Below, piece after piece: positions 41,529-49,736 of a stretch of DNA of 64,000 bases (the stretch's first letter is position 1; every line of letters begins with the position of its first letter). This DNA comes from Acidimicrobiia bacterium (GTDB taxonomy: Bacteria > Actinomycetota > Acidimicrobiia > Spongiisociales > ZC4RG35). Made by a program: the position numbers and the translations under genes. Below the pieces are notes generated by a model. It was not told the DNA's origin. It was given only the letters and a program-made list of their open reading frames with translations, and did no database searches. Location of the stretch: positions 23,813 to 87,812 of the forward strand of contig BPGJ01000011.1 of assembly GCA_026002975.1 (NCBI GenBank), read 5' to 3'.

Positions 41529-41879
41529 GTGAGAACTGACACCGCCGTCGAGTTGCCAGCCACCCTGGAGGCGCCCCGCCGCCTCCGCGCGCGTCTGGAG
41601 CGGCTCCGCGACGACTTGGGTGAACGGTTCGACGACGTGGTGCTGATCGTGTCCGAGTTGGTCGCCAACAGCGTGGTCCACACCGATAGTCGCCGGGTAT
41701 CCGTCCGCCTGAAGCTGAGAGGCGACACGGTTCGGGTCGAGGTGAGCGACGACGGTCATGGGTTCACGCCGGACGACGTCACTCGACGGTGGGGCATCGC
41801 GGTGGTCGAACGGCTGGCTCGACGCTGGGGAGTGGACAGGGGGAAACGCTTCACGGTTTGGGTCGAGATACCGCGTTAG
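41529..41879 (+). CDS. RsbW-like anti-sigma factor kinase (HATPase_c_2)
   Basis: VLIVSELVANSVVHTDSRRVSVRLKLRGDTVRVEVSDDGHGF...WGIAVVERLARRWGVDRGKRFTVWVEI. Confidence 0.85.
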   Translation: MRTDTAVELPATLEAPRRLRARLERLRDDLGERFDDVVLIVSELVANSVVHTDSRRVSVRLKLRGDTVRVEVSDDGHGFTPDDVTRRWGIAVVERLARRWGVDRGKRFTVWVEIPR

Positions 41880-41887
41880 AGCGACGG

Positions 41888-42232
41888 TCAGTCCGGCAGC
41901 TCCTCCACGGCGGCCACCACCTGCACCTTCTGATCGACCCCGGTCAGCTCGATCAGGCGGGTAACCGGGCCCGGCCCCAACATGAGCACCAGCCGCTTGC
42001 CCGACTCCTCGAACCTCTGATGGCGTTCGACCAGGGCCCGTAAGCCGGTGGAGTCCATGAAGGTGACGGCAGAGAGGTCCACCAACAGCCTGTCGTCGGA
42101 TTCGGCCTTGTCGAGGGCTGCCACCAGCACGTCGACGGTGGATATGTCCACCTCGCCCTCGACATGTAGGGTCGGCCAGCCCGGCTTGGCCTCCCCCACT
42201 TGCACCGTCAGAGCTTGGTGGTCTGCCTCCAC
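41888..42232 (-). CDS. STAS-domain anti-sigma factor antagonist (RsbV-like)
   Basis: LLVDLSAVTFMDSTGLRALVERHQRF with the conserved phospho-Ser context. Confidence 0.88.
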   Translation of the reverse strand: MEADHQALTVQVGEAKPGWPTLHVEGEVDISTVDVLVAALDKAESDDRLLVDLSAVTFMDSTGLRALVERHQRFEESGKRLVLMLGPGPVTRLIELTGVDQKVQVVAAVEELPD

Positions 42233-42251
42233 GGCCCCGTACTGTAGATGG

Positions 42252-43841
42252 TCATCCGCAGCGGCGTACCACCACCACGGTCTGATCGTCGTTCACTTCC
42301 GGGTCGGCGAACCCGACAACCAGGTCGGCGACCTCTTCCGCGTCGGTGGATCTGTCGACGAGCATGTCGGCGAGGCGTTCGGGTTGAGCTGCTCCACCTT
42401 CGTCGATCTGCACGTCGGCGACGCCGTCGCTGAACGCCACCAGCGTCGCACCCGGTGGGAGCCCTACGAGTCGCTCACCCCCGGAATCGGCCCCCATGAA
42501 AAGCAGAGGTCCGGTGGCTTCCACCATCTGCACCGCTCCGTCGGCTACCAGCACCAGGGGAGGATGTCCGGCCGAGGCGATGTGGGCCTCACCCCGGTCC
42601 TTCACGATCTCGATCACCACGGCCGACGACAACGCCGACCCGGACATCAGACGTTCCACCGTTGCGAGACATCCGGCGGGAGACGATCCAGCCGCCAAAG
42701 CGGCAGCCAGACCGTCACGGATACGGACGGCGGCGACCGCCGCTTCGGCTCCGTGGCCTGCCACGTCGACCAGCACGACCCCGAGCCGATCCGGCCCGAG
42801 AGATACGACTGCTGAAGCATCTCCCGTGACCACCCCGGTCGCCGGCCTGTAGCGGGTGGCGACCTGCCAGTTCGGGTCGGGGTCCACCTCCAACAGGTGG
42901 AGCACGTCGGCGACGTTCTCGACCAGCGGAGCCGCCTGCCGCAAGGCGGCCCGCGCCCTCTCGGCCGTGGCGGCGGCTTCGGCGGCCTCGCGGGTGGCCC
43001 GGTCGATCCAGCTCACCAGGGTGGCGAGCATGACGACCAGGAAGAGGCCCAGCCCCACCGCGACGAACGCGAGCAGGCTGACCCGCTCGTTGGCGGGCCG
43101 GGCCTGAGCGAGGAGGATCAGCAGAGCGGGAACCAGCAGCACCACCGGTCCGAAACGTCGAAGCACCGCTCCTCCCCAACCCGGGCTCGACGCGGCCGCT
43201 ACCAGGCCCACACCCGGTTGGGCGAGGAGTATCCCGACCGAGGCGCCCAGGGTGACCAACGCCTCCTGGAGCGAGATCGGAGGACCGAGGACCAGCCTTC
43301 CGATCGCGGGATCACCGGCCGCGTACGCCACCAACGTCACCGCCATGAGGGAGAACACCACCAGACAGCAGATCTGGCCGGCCACAACCCTCCGGGAGTC
43401 CCTTTGGCCGACCAGAAGCGCCCCCGCCGAGAGGCCGACCAGGCCGGCTTCGGCGCTGAAAGCCGGCATCTCGCCCAGCGGAACCGGCCACAACCATCCC
43501 GTGACCCCCAGCAGGGAGGACATCAGGTATAGGGCGTAGACACCCGACAGGACGCACAGCGTCTTACCTGCGAGACGGAGAACCGGCCTCCCACCCTTGT
43601 CGGTCGTCAACACCGCCCCGACGGTGAGGCACGCCAGGCCGACGAGGATGAACACCGACCCGCGCCCCACCGACCCGGGGCCCTCTGATCGAAGACCGCC
43701 CCATCCCATGACGGCCGACCCCGCGGTGACTACCGCCCCGAGAGCCGTCAGACGCCGAACCCACCGGCCGACGGCGCGGATCCGGTTCTCCACCCTGGGA
43801 TCCAATCGGGAGAGGGGACCCGCCTCCTGGGCTTGTTCCAT
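42252..43841 (-). CDS. Membrane PP2C/SpoIIE-family phosphatase (RsbU-like)
   Basis: Multi-TM N-terminus; phosphatase motifs VVTGDASAVVSLGPDRLGVVLVDVAGHGAEAA, FSDGVADVQID, NDDQTVVVVRR. Confidence 0.88.
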   Translation of the reverse strand: MEQAQEAGPLSRLDPRVENRIRAVGRWVRRLTALGAVVTAGSAVMGWGGLRSEGPGSVGRGSVFILVGLACLTVGAVLTTDKGGRPVLRLAGKTLCVLSGVYALYLMSSLLGVTGWLWPVPLGEMPAFSAEAGLVGLSAGALLVGQRDSRRVVAGQICCLVVFSLMAVTLVAYAAGDPAIGRLVLGPPISLQEALVTLGASVGILLAQPGVGLVAAASSPGWGGAVLRRFGPVVLLVPALLILLAQARPANERVSLLAFVAVGLGLFLVVMLATLVSWIDRATREAAEAAATAERARAALRQAAPLVENVADVLHLLEVDPDPNWQVATRYRPATGVVTGDASAVVSLGPDRLGVVLVDVAGHGAEAAVAAVRIRDGLAAALAAGSSPAGCLATVERLMSGSALSSAVVIEIVKDRGEAHIASAGHPPLVLVADGAVQMVEATGPLLFMGADSGGERLVGLPPGATLVAFSDGVADVQIDEGGAAQPERLADMLVDRSTDAEEVADLVVGFADPEVNDDQTVVVVRRCG

Positions 43842-43851
43842 GGAGAGGGAA

Positions 43852-43881
43852 AGCTACCCCGCCGGAGCAGGCGGGGTAGCT
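43852..43881 (-). terminator. Stem-loop between glsB-like gene and rsbU-like gene
   Basis: AGCTACCCCGCC-ggagca-GGCGGGGTAGCT, perfect 12-bp stem. Confidence 0.6.
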
Positions 43882-43902
43882 CTCAGCCGAGCACGTCGTC
43901 GA

Positions 43903-44157
43903 TCAGACCGTCCGTCCGCGCATCGACCGGTAGACCAACAGGGCGATGATCGCCCCTATCACCGACCCGATGAGGCCGGCTGCTGTGATGTCGAGCTGCC
44001 CTTCGAACAGCAGGTTCCCGAGGAACCCGCCGACCAGCGACCCGACCAGTCCCAACACCAAGGTGCCGAGGACACCCATCGGGTCCCTTCCCGGTACCAG
44101 CAGCCTCGCCAACGCTCCAGCGATGAGACCGATGATGAGCCACACGATGATCGCCAT
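43903..44157 (-). CDS. GlsB/YeaQ/YmgE-family stress-associated membrane protein
   Basis: MAIIVWLIIGLIAGALARLLVPGRDPMGVLGTLVLGLVGSLVGGFLG. Confidence 0.9.
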   Translation of the reverse strand: MAIIVWLIIGLIAGALARLLVPGRDPMGVLGTLVLGLVGSLVGGFLGNLLFEGQLDITAAGLIGSVIGAIIALLVYRSMRGRTV

Positions 44158-44187
44158 TGCCTTCCTTTCGCTCGGATCGGCCTCTCC

Positions 44188-44214
44188 ATACCCGCTCGGC
44201 AGATTCCCCAAACC
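44188..44214 (-). promoter_or_regulatory. SigB/SigF-type promoter of the glsB-like gene
   Basis: GGTTTG-N15-GGGTAT on the minus strand, about 31 nt upstream of the ATG. Confidence 0.65.
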
Positions 44215-44237
44215 AGATCTCCTAGCCTCGCGGCCGC

Positions 44238-45062
44238 ATGGAGAACCTGGTCACCGGCTTGATCGACCCGTGGCGGGCGGAAGCCCTGGCCGCGACCCTC
44301 GACCGGCCGCCGCCCACAGAGGTCCTCCCTCCGCTCTGGCACTGGATCTACCTCTTGGAGGCCTTCCCCACCTCGAACCTGGGACCCGAGGGTCATCCTC
44401 GCCCTCCCGACCTGCCCATACCCGAAGGACGCAGGATGATCGCCGGTGGCGAGGTGGCCTTCCACGGACACGTCCCGTTGGGTGAGGAGGCGACTCGACG
44501 GAGCCGTCTGCTGGGCGTGGAGGAGAAGGAAGGCCGCTCCGGACGCCTGACCTTCGTCCGGCTGGGACATCGCACCGAAGCCCGAGCAACGCTGCTGGTC
44601 GAAGAGGAGCAGCGGATCGTGTACCTGTCTGCGCCTCCCCGGCCCGACCTCCCCCAGGGCTCCCCTCCCGACTGGCCTTGGCGACGAGTCTTCGTGCCCG
44701 ACGAGCTGGTCCTGTTCCGTTTCTCGGCCCTGACCTTCAACTCCCATCGGATCCACTACGACCGCCGCTACACGACCGAGGTGGAGGGCCATCCAGATCT
44801 GGTGGTCCACGGGCCGCTGATCGCCCTGCTGCTGGCCGACCTGGCCCATGAGCGAGTTGGCGAATTGGTCCACTTCTCGTTCCGGGCCACGGCGCCCCTG
44901 TATGTGAACCGACCGATCACCCTCGTCGGGCGACCAACCGGTGGAGACGGAGCCGAGCTCGAGGCCTGGTCCGACGACGGACGCCGGGCCATGGTCGCCC
45001 TGGCGAGGTTCAACCCGCGGCGCGCACCCTCGAAGCGAGGTAGCCGGCCAGGTGCCGGGTGA
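44238..45062 (+). CDS. Hotdog-fold acyl-CoA hydratase (mesaconyl/itaconyl-C4-CoA hydratase-like)
   Basis: MaoC-like FRFSALTFNSHRIHYDRRYTTEVEGHPDLVVHGPLIALLLADL. Confidence 0.78.
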   Translation: MENLVTGLIDPWRAEALAATLDRPPPTEVLPPLWHWIYLLEAFPTSNLGPEGHPRPPDLPIPEGRRMIAGGEVAFHGHVPLGEEATRRSRLLGVEEKEGRSGRLTFVRLGHRTEARATLLVEEEQRIVYLSAPPRPDLPQGSPPDWPWRRVFVPDELVLFRFSALTFNSHRIHYDRRYTTEVEGHPDLVVHGPLIALLLADLAHERVGELVHFSFRATAPLYVNRPITLVGRPTGGDGAELEAWSDDGRRAMVALARFNPRRAPSKRGSRPGAG

Positions 45063-46254
45063 TGTCTCGGGCGTCGTCCTCGGCTCCGAAGATGAAGCTC
45101 GACTTCCTTCGCCTCAAGAAGGTGAGCCCGATCCGATACAGGCCCGGCGACTCGGTCACCACCCCCCCTTCGTGTTTGAGCTGACCCTTCCTGTCGAAAA
45201 CCGGTATGTGGAGCCATGAGTGGTCGGGAACGAAACCGGTCGCCCAGATCACCGTCCGCACCTCACCGACCCGAAGCGACAGCGGAGGATCGGGATCGAC
45301 CCGGGTGGGTGGGAAACGGTGGGGAGGTTCCACCTCGTCCTCCAGGCCCCTCTCGACGATCCACTCGTCGATCTGGTCGAGGAGCCGCCCCATCTTCAGG
45401 TCGGCGAGCTTCACCTTGTTGGGGAGCGAGCCGGAGAACTGCAGCTCCCTTCCCGAGATCCCGGCCAGACGACCCACCAGGCGAACCCCCATGTCGGTGA
45501 GGGCGTTCAGATCGAAGATGTCCCTCTCCCGCGACCCCACCAGCTGGGGTGAGGGAACCCGCCTGGCTCTGACTATGTCGTCCACCTCGTCGTACCGTTC
45601 GTCGGCCCGCCCGGTTTTCTCCATCCACCATTGGATGTCCCGACCCCGGTAGGTCCTGGGCATCCGCACGTGCTCGCCGACCGACAAGGTGACGGGACGT
45701 CCCGATCGGTGGATCTCGGCCGCGATCTGGATCCCGGTGGCAGACGCACCCACCACCAGCACCCCGCCTTCGGGTAGGAGATCCGGCCCTCGGTATTCGA
45801 GGGGGGTCAGCGTCGTGACGTCGGTGGGTAGCGCCGAGGCGATCTCGGGGACCTTGGGGAGGTTGAACCCGCCCGAGGCGATCACCACCGTTTCGGCCCA
45901 CCAAACCCCGTTGTCGGTCTCCACCCGATACCCGTCGCCGCTACGGGTGACCGAGGTGACCGTGGTGTGGGTGACCAGCGGGGGGTCCACGAACCTCGCG
46001 TAGTCCTCGATGAAGCGGACCACCTCGTCGACGGTCATGAACCCATCCGGGTCATCGCCTCGGTAGGCGAAGCCGGGCAGCCGGCTCTGCCAGTTGGGGG
46101 TGAGCAGCCGCAGCGAATCCCACCGCTCGGTCCGCCACGTGTTGGCCACCTCTCCCCGTTCGATCACCACGTGATCGATCGACAGTTCGGTGAGGCAGCG
46201 GCTCACCGCCAGGCCGGCGTGCCCGGCCCCCACCACCACGGTCGTGGTTCTCAC
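45010..46254 (-). CDS. NAD(P)/FAD-dependent flavoprotein monooxygenase (CzcO/FMO-like)
   Basis: TTTVVVGAGHAGLAVSRCLTELSIDHVVIERGEVANTWRTERWDSLRLLTPNW; GVLVVGASATGIQIAAEIHRSG. Confidence 0.85.
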   Translation of the reverse strand: MRTTTVVVGAGHAGLAVSRCLTELSIDHVVIERGEVANTWRTERWDSLRLLTPNWQSRLPGFAYRGDDPDGFMTVDEVVRFIEDYARFVDPPLVTHTTVTSVTRSGDGYRVETDNGVWWAETVVIASGGFNLPKVPEIASALPTDVTTLTPLEYRGPDLLPEGGVLVVGASATGIQIAAEIHRSGRPVTLSVGEHVRMPRTYRGRDIQWWMEKTGRADERYDEVDDIVRARRVPSPQLVGSRERDIFDLNALTDMGVRLVGRLAGISGRELQFSGSLPNKVKLADLKMGRLLDQIDEWIVERGLEDEVEPPHRFPPTRVDPDPPLSLRVGEVRTVIWATGFVPDHSWLHIPVFDRKGQLKHEGGVVTESPGLYRIGLTFLRRRKSSFIFGAEDDARDITRHLAGYLASRVRAAG

Positions 46255-46823
46255 CGGTCGGCGGGTGTGACCTCGACGGTGACCTGGGTCGGGTTGGTGA
46301 TGATGTCGAACACCGCCGACCGCTTCTGGGATTGAGCCACGAGGGCCTCGATCTCCTCAGGGGTCGCGTCGGCGTCGATCTCGTACTTGACCCGGATCCG
46401 GTTGAACCCGTTACGCACGTCGGGATCGGCACCCAGGATGCCGAGGATGTTCATGTCGCCCTCGAGGGTCGCCTTGACCGACCGGAGTTGGATCTCCCGG
46501 TTCTGCGCGACCGCGGCGATGCCGGCGGTGAGGCAGCTGGCGAGACCGACCAGCACTATCTCGACCGGGGTGGCGCCCTGATCCTCGGCGGCGAACACCT
46601 CGGGGTGGTCGGCTTCGAAGGTGAAGGTCCTGCGGTGCCGGTGCTCCTCTCCGAGGCCGAAGTAACTCTCCACCACCGAGCGGCTGTGGGTGCCGTTGAT
46701 CCATTCGTTGGTGGCCCGCCAGGTGAACTGGGCGGCTTCCGGCGCGTCCGACAGGGCGGCGCGGGCTTCGAGCAGGGCCTGCACGTTGACACCGTTGTCG
46801 ACTGGGGTTCCTGTGATCGTCAT
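46251..46823 (-). CDS. OsmC-family protein
   Basis: PVEIVLVGLASCLTAGIAAVAQNREIQLRSVKATLEGDMNILGILG. Confidence 0.85.
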   Translation of the reverse strand: MTITGTPVDNGVNVQALLEARAALSDAPEAAQFTWRATNEWINGTHSRSVVESYFGLGEEHRHRRTFTFEADHPEVFAAEDQGATPVEIVLVGLASCLTAGIAAVAQNREIQLRSVKATLEGDMNILGILGADPDVRNGFNRIRVKYEIDADATPEEIEALVAQSQKRSAVFDIITNPTQVTVEVTPADR

Positions 46824-46871
46824 GTTTCCTCCTGCTGACAGAAGTGACCGGACGCGGACGCCTGCGGTGTT

Positions 46872-46918
46872 GCTCTCGGGTGGTGGCGTCCGCTAGGCGG
46901 AGTCGACCACCCGAGAGC
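46872..46918 (-). promoter_or_regulatory. Leader stem-loop (13-bp perfect stem) overlapping the 3' end of the upstream ORF
   Basis: GCTCTCGGGTGGT ... ACCACCCGAGAGC. Confidence 0.75.
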
Positions 46919-46976
46919 CGGCACAGCACATCCGGCTTGGGGTGGTCGTAGGAAGGATCATCGATGTACGGCTCAT
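46893..46976 (-). CDS. Putative 27-aa leader peptide (uORF) MSRTSMILPTTTPSRMCCAGSRVVDSA
   Basis: ATG with gaggag SD, tandem Cys codons directly before the hairpin arm. Confidence 0.5.
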   Translation of the reverse strand: MSRTSMILPTTTPSRMCCAGSRVVDSA

Positions 46977-47042
46977 AGGGCTCCTCTCGCTTCTCGTCTA
47001 CGCGCTCTTCGAGCGCCGCGAGCGGATCCCCGCCGTCGGCGA

Positions 47043-47123
47043 CTCATCGATCAGGCTTTGGCACCGTGCTTCGGCCGGTTGCCGTGGCTTCACAGGGCCT
47101 GTCCCTCCACCACTCTTGATGAG
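47043..47123 (-). ncRNA. SAM riboswitch aptamer (SAM-I/SAM-IV clan)
   Basis: CTCATCAAGAGTGGTGGAGGGACAGGCCCTGTGAAGCCACGGCAACCGGCCGAAGCACGGTGCCAAAGCCTGATCGATGAG; P1 CTCATC/GATGAG, P2 GTGG/CCAC, P3 ACCG/CGGT, conserved core. Confidence 0.93.
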
Positions 47124-47137
47124 CGCGTTGGCCGGGA

Positions 47138-47166
47138 AGTAGAGCACAACCCGGCCGAGGAGTCAA
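47138..47166 (-). promoter_or_regulatory. Housekeeping-type promoter of the riboswitch transcript
   Basis: TTGACT-N17-TCTACT on the minus strand. Confidence 0.65.
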
Positions 47167-47218
47167 GCCTGCGACGATCCACACCGTCTCACCTCCCGAC
47201 CGATAGCGTTCCCGCCAC

Positions 47219-48307
47219 ATGAGCGACGAACGAAAGGAACAGGACGCTCCTCTCGAAGACGACGAGGAGACCCGCGACCTCGAGCGAGACGAGCGCACCG
47301 AAGAGCGACAGCAGCGACGGGCCACCAACTGGTGGCAGCGGCGACGGGTCGAGCCGGAGGAGCGGGATCGGGTCCTGGGTGAGTTGTTCCAGGAGGGGGA
47401 CCGCCGGGTCCCCTACCTGTATCGGTTGGCGTTCCTCCAGTCGATGTCGGTGGTGGTGGCGGTGGTGGGGATGATGGCCGACTCGCCCGCCCTTGTGATA
47501 GGAGCCATGCTCCTGGCCCCGCTCATGTCCCCGGTGCTGGCGGTCGCCGCCGCCCTGGTGATGGTGTGGCCCAAACGCCTCGCCTTCTCCGCAGGGCTGG
47601 TCGCTCTGGCCAGTCTCGGGTCGGCGGGGCTGGCGTGGGCCATCGCCGTTCTGCTCCCCGACCTGATCGCCGGACCGCTACCCCACGAGCTCACATCCCG
47701 CACCAGTCCGAACCTGCTGGATCTGGTGGTGGCTCTGGCCGCCGGAGCGGCGGGCGGATACTCGATGGTCCGGGAGGAGGTCGGTCGGGCCTTGCCCGGG
47801 GTGGCGGTGGCGGTGGCGTTGGTTCCACCACTGGCCGCGGTGGGCCTCGCCCTCTCCCTCGGAGAGGCCGGTTTGGCGGTCGGCGCGGGGCTGTTGTACG
47901 TCACCAACCTGGCGGCCATAGTCCTGGCGGCCGGGGTCGTGTTCCTCGCCACGGGTTTCATTCCCACCGTCAGGGTGTCCCGCCTGTCGTGGCAGGTGGG
48001 GCTGGCGTTGGCTGCGGCTCTGGTGCCGGTCGCCCTGGTGGCGGTTCCCCTCACCCGGACCCTCCAGGACTCGTTGGCGGAAGCGTCGACCCTTCGGGAG
48101 GTGGGGCGGGTCGTGCCGGCGTGGCTGGCGGGCGAGCCCTTCGATCTGGTCGAGGTGCGGGTCGCACCCGACCAGGTGGTGGTGGTCCTGGCCGGTGACG
48201 GCACTCCCCCTCCGGCATCCGAGCTGGCCGCGCTCCTACCCGATCCCCCACCCGAAGCGATCCGGGTCGACGTCATCCAGAGAACCACCGACGTGTTCTA
48301 CCCCTGA
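47219..48307 (+). CDS. DUF389/TIGR00341-family membrane protein
   Basis: MSVVVAVVGMMADSPALVIGAMLLAPLMSPVLAVAAALVM. Confidence 0.85.
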   Translation: MSDERKEQDAPLEDDEETRDLERDERTEERQQRRATNWWQRRRVEPEERDRVLGELFQEGDRRVPYLYRLAFLQSMSVVVAVVGMMADSPALVIGAMLLAPLMSPVLAVAAALVMVWPKRLAFSAGLVALASLGSAGLAWAIAVLLPDLIAGPLPHELTSRTSPNLLDLVVALAAGAAGGYSMVREEVGRALPGVAVAVALVPPLAAVGLALSLGEAGLAVGAGLLYVTNLAAIVLAAGVVFLATGFIPTVRVSRLSWQVGLALAAALVPVALVAVPLTRTLQDSLAEASTLREVGRVVPAWLAGEPFDLVEVRVAPDQVVVVLAGDGTPPPASELAALLPDPPPEAIRVDVIQRTTDVFYP

Positions 48308-48312
48308 GTCTT

Positions 48313-49149
48313 TCATACGTCGCCGGTGAAAGTGTCACAAGCGGCGGGGTCCCCGGTGTCGAACCCGACTCGGAACCAGGTCATCCGCTGCTCGGAAGTG
48401 CCGTGGGTGAACGTCTCCGGGTCCACGCTTCCGCTCGATGCCCCCTGGAGACGATCGTCACCCACCGCGGCCGCGGCGGTCAACGCCTCCTCCAGGTCGC
48501 CGGATTCGAGTAGGTCCCGCTGGAAGGTGGTGTGGCCCCATACTCCGGCGTAACAGTCGGCCTGCAGCTCCAGCCGAACCGACAGCTCGTTCGGGTCTCC
48601 ACGCCCCGAACCTTGCATCGCTTGGACTTCCCCCAAGGTCCCGAGCAGGTTCTGCACGTGGTGTCCGATCTCGTGCGCCAACACATAGGCCTGGGCGAAG
48701 TCACCTTTCGCCCCGTAGCGCTCGGACAGCGCACGGAAGAAGCCGAGATCCAGGTACACCCGACGGTCCAGCGGACAGTAATGGGGTCCGACCACCTCGC
48801 TGGCCCCACCGCAAGCCGACTCGGTGTAGCCGTCGAACAGCACCAGTTCTGCCCGCTCGTACTGCATCCCAGAGAGCCGGAAGATGTCCTCCCACTCGTT
48901 CTGGATGTCGTCGAGGACGAAGGAGAGGAAGTCGACCAGCTCGGAATCGGGGTCACCCGCCGGGGCCGCAGCCGGGTCCTGGCTGGCGCCGCCGAACATG
49001 GACGACAGCACCACGATCCCCACCACGAGGAGGATCCCCGGTATCCCGAGCTTTCCGATCGCCCCCATCGGGATGGGAATCCCCATGCCGCCGCCACGTC
49101 CCCGACGGTCGATCAGGTCGTCGCTCCGGGGTCCTCGCCTCCACTTCAA
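48313..49149 (-). CDS. Neutral zinc metallopeptidase (YpfJ family)
   Basis: YVLAHEIGHHVQNLLG, RLELQADCYAGVWGH, SEQRMTWFRVGFDTGDPAACDTF. Confidence 0.9.
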   Translation of the reverse strand: MKWRRGPRSDDLIDRRGRGGGMGIPIPMGAIGKLGIPGILLVVGIVVLSSMFGGASQDPAAAPAGDPDSELVDFLSFVLDDIQNEWEDIFRLSGMQYERAELVLFDGYTESACGGASEVVGPHYCPLDRRVYLDLGFFRALSERYGAKGDFAQAYVLAHEIGHHVQNLLGTLGEVQAMQGSGRGDPNELSVRLELQADCYAGVWGHTTFQRDLLESGDLEEALTAAAAVGDDRLQGASSGSVDPETFTHGTSEQRMTWFRVGFDTGDPAACDTFTGDV

Positions 49150-49211
49150 AGGCTTTCACCTCCGGGCCGTCGCCGCTCCCTTACCCGGAATCGGGACATG
49201 TCAATCCCCGA

Positions 49212-49231
49212 ATGAGTAGCCGTCTACTCAT
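49212..49231. promoter_or_regulatory. 20-bp palindrome, candidate operator
   Basis: ATGAGTAG-ccgt-CTACTCAT in the divergent intergenic region. Confidence 0.45.
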
Positions 49232-49294
49232 GACACCGGAGTCGCTTCCTAGCACGATCGTCGACAAGAGCCTGGTTCGGCGAGGAGGTCGGCG

Positions 49295-49720
49295 ATGGAA
49301 AAGTGGAGCCAGCTGGGTAGGTCGGGGAAGCTCGCCGCGGTGGGCGGCGTCCTCGTGTTGGTGGGGAGTCTGCTGCCTTGGTATTCGTGGCGGGGCTTCG
49401 GGATCTCGGGATGGGGATCGGGGATTCTGGCCATACTCGGAATGCTGGGGGTGCTGGCCGGGGCGGTGTTCCTACTCTCCGAGCCGCTGTTGGGGAATCG
49501 CCTCACTCTGGGTTCGATGGAACCTTCACAGAGCGCCCTCGTGGTCTCGGCGGTGGGTGAGGCCCTGATCCTGCTTCGTCTCTTGACCTGGGTCTCGGTG
49601 ATCGGCTTCGGGTTGATCCTGTCGGTGGTGGGCGGTCTCCTCGTCGCGTACGGCTCCTTCCAGGCCGTCAAGGAAGCGGGCGTCCCCATTCCACTGATCG
49701 GCGGCAGAGAGCAGTCCTGA
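49295..49720 (+). CDS. Four-TM membrane protein
   Basis: 141-aa hydrophobic protein. Confidence 0.6.
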   Translation: MEKWSQLGRSGKLAAVGGVLVLVGSLLPWYSWRGFGISGWGSGILAILGMLGVLAGAVFLLSEPLLGNRLTLGSMEPSQSALVVSAVGEALILLRLLTWVSVIGFGLILSVVGGLLVAYGSFQAVKEAGVPIPLIGGREQS

Positions 49721-49736
49721 ACACCTCGTCTCCAGT

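Noticed and set aside
46942-47142. ORF MVVGRIIDVRLIGLLSLLVYALFERR... on the plus strand
   Set aside because: Lies antisense across the SAM riboswitch and leader; no homology or RBS support.
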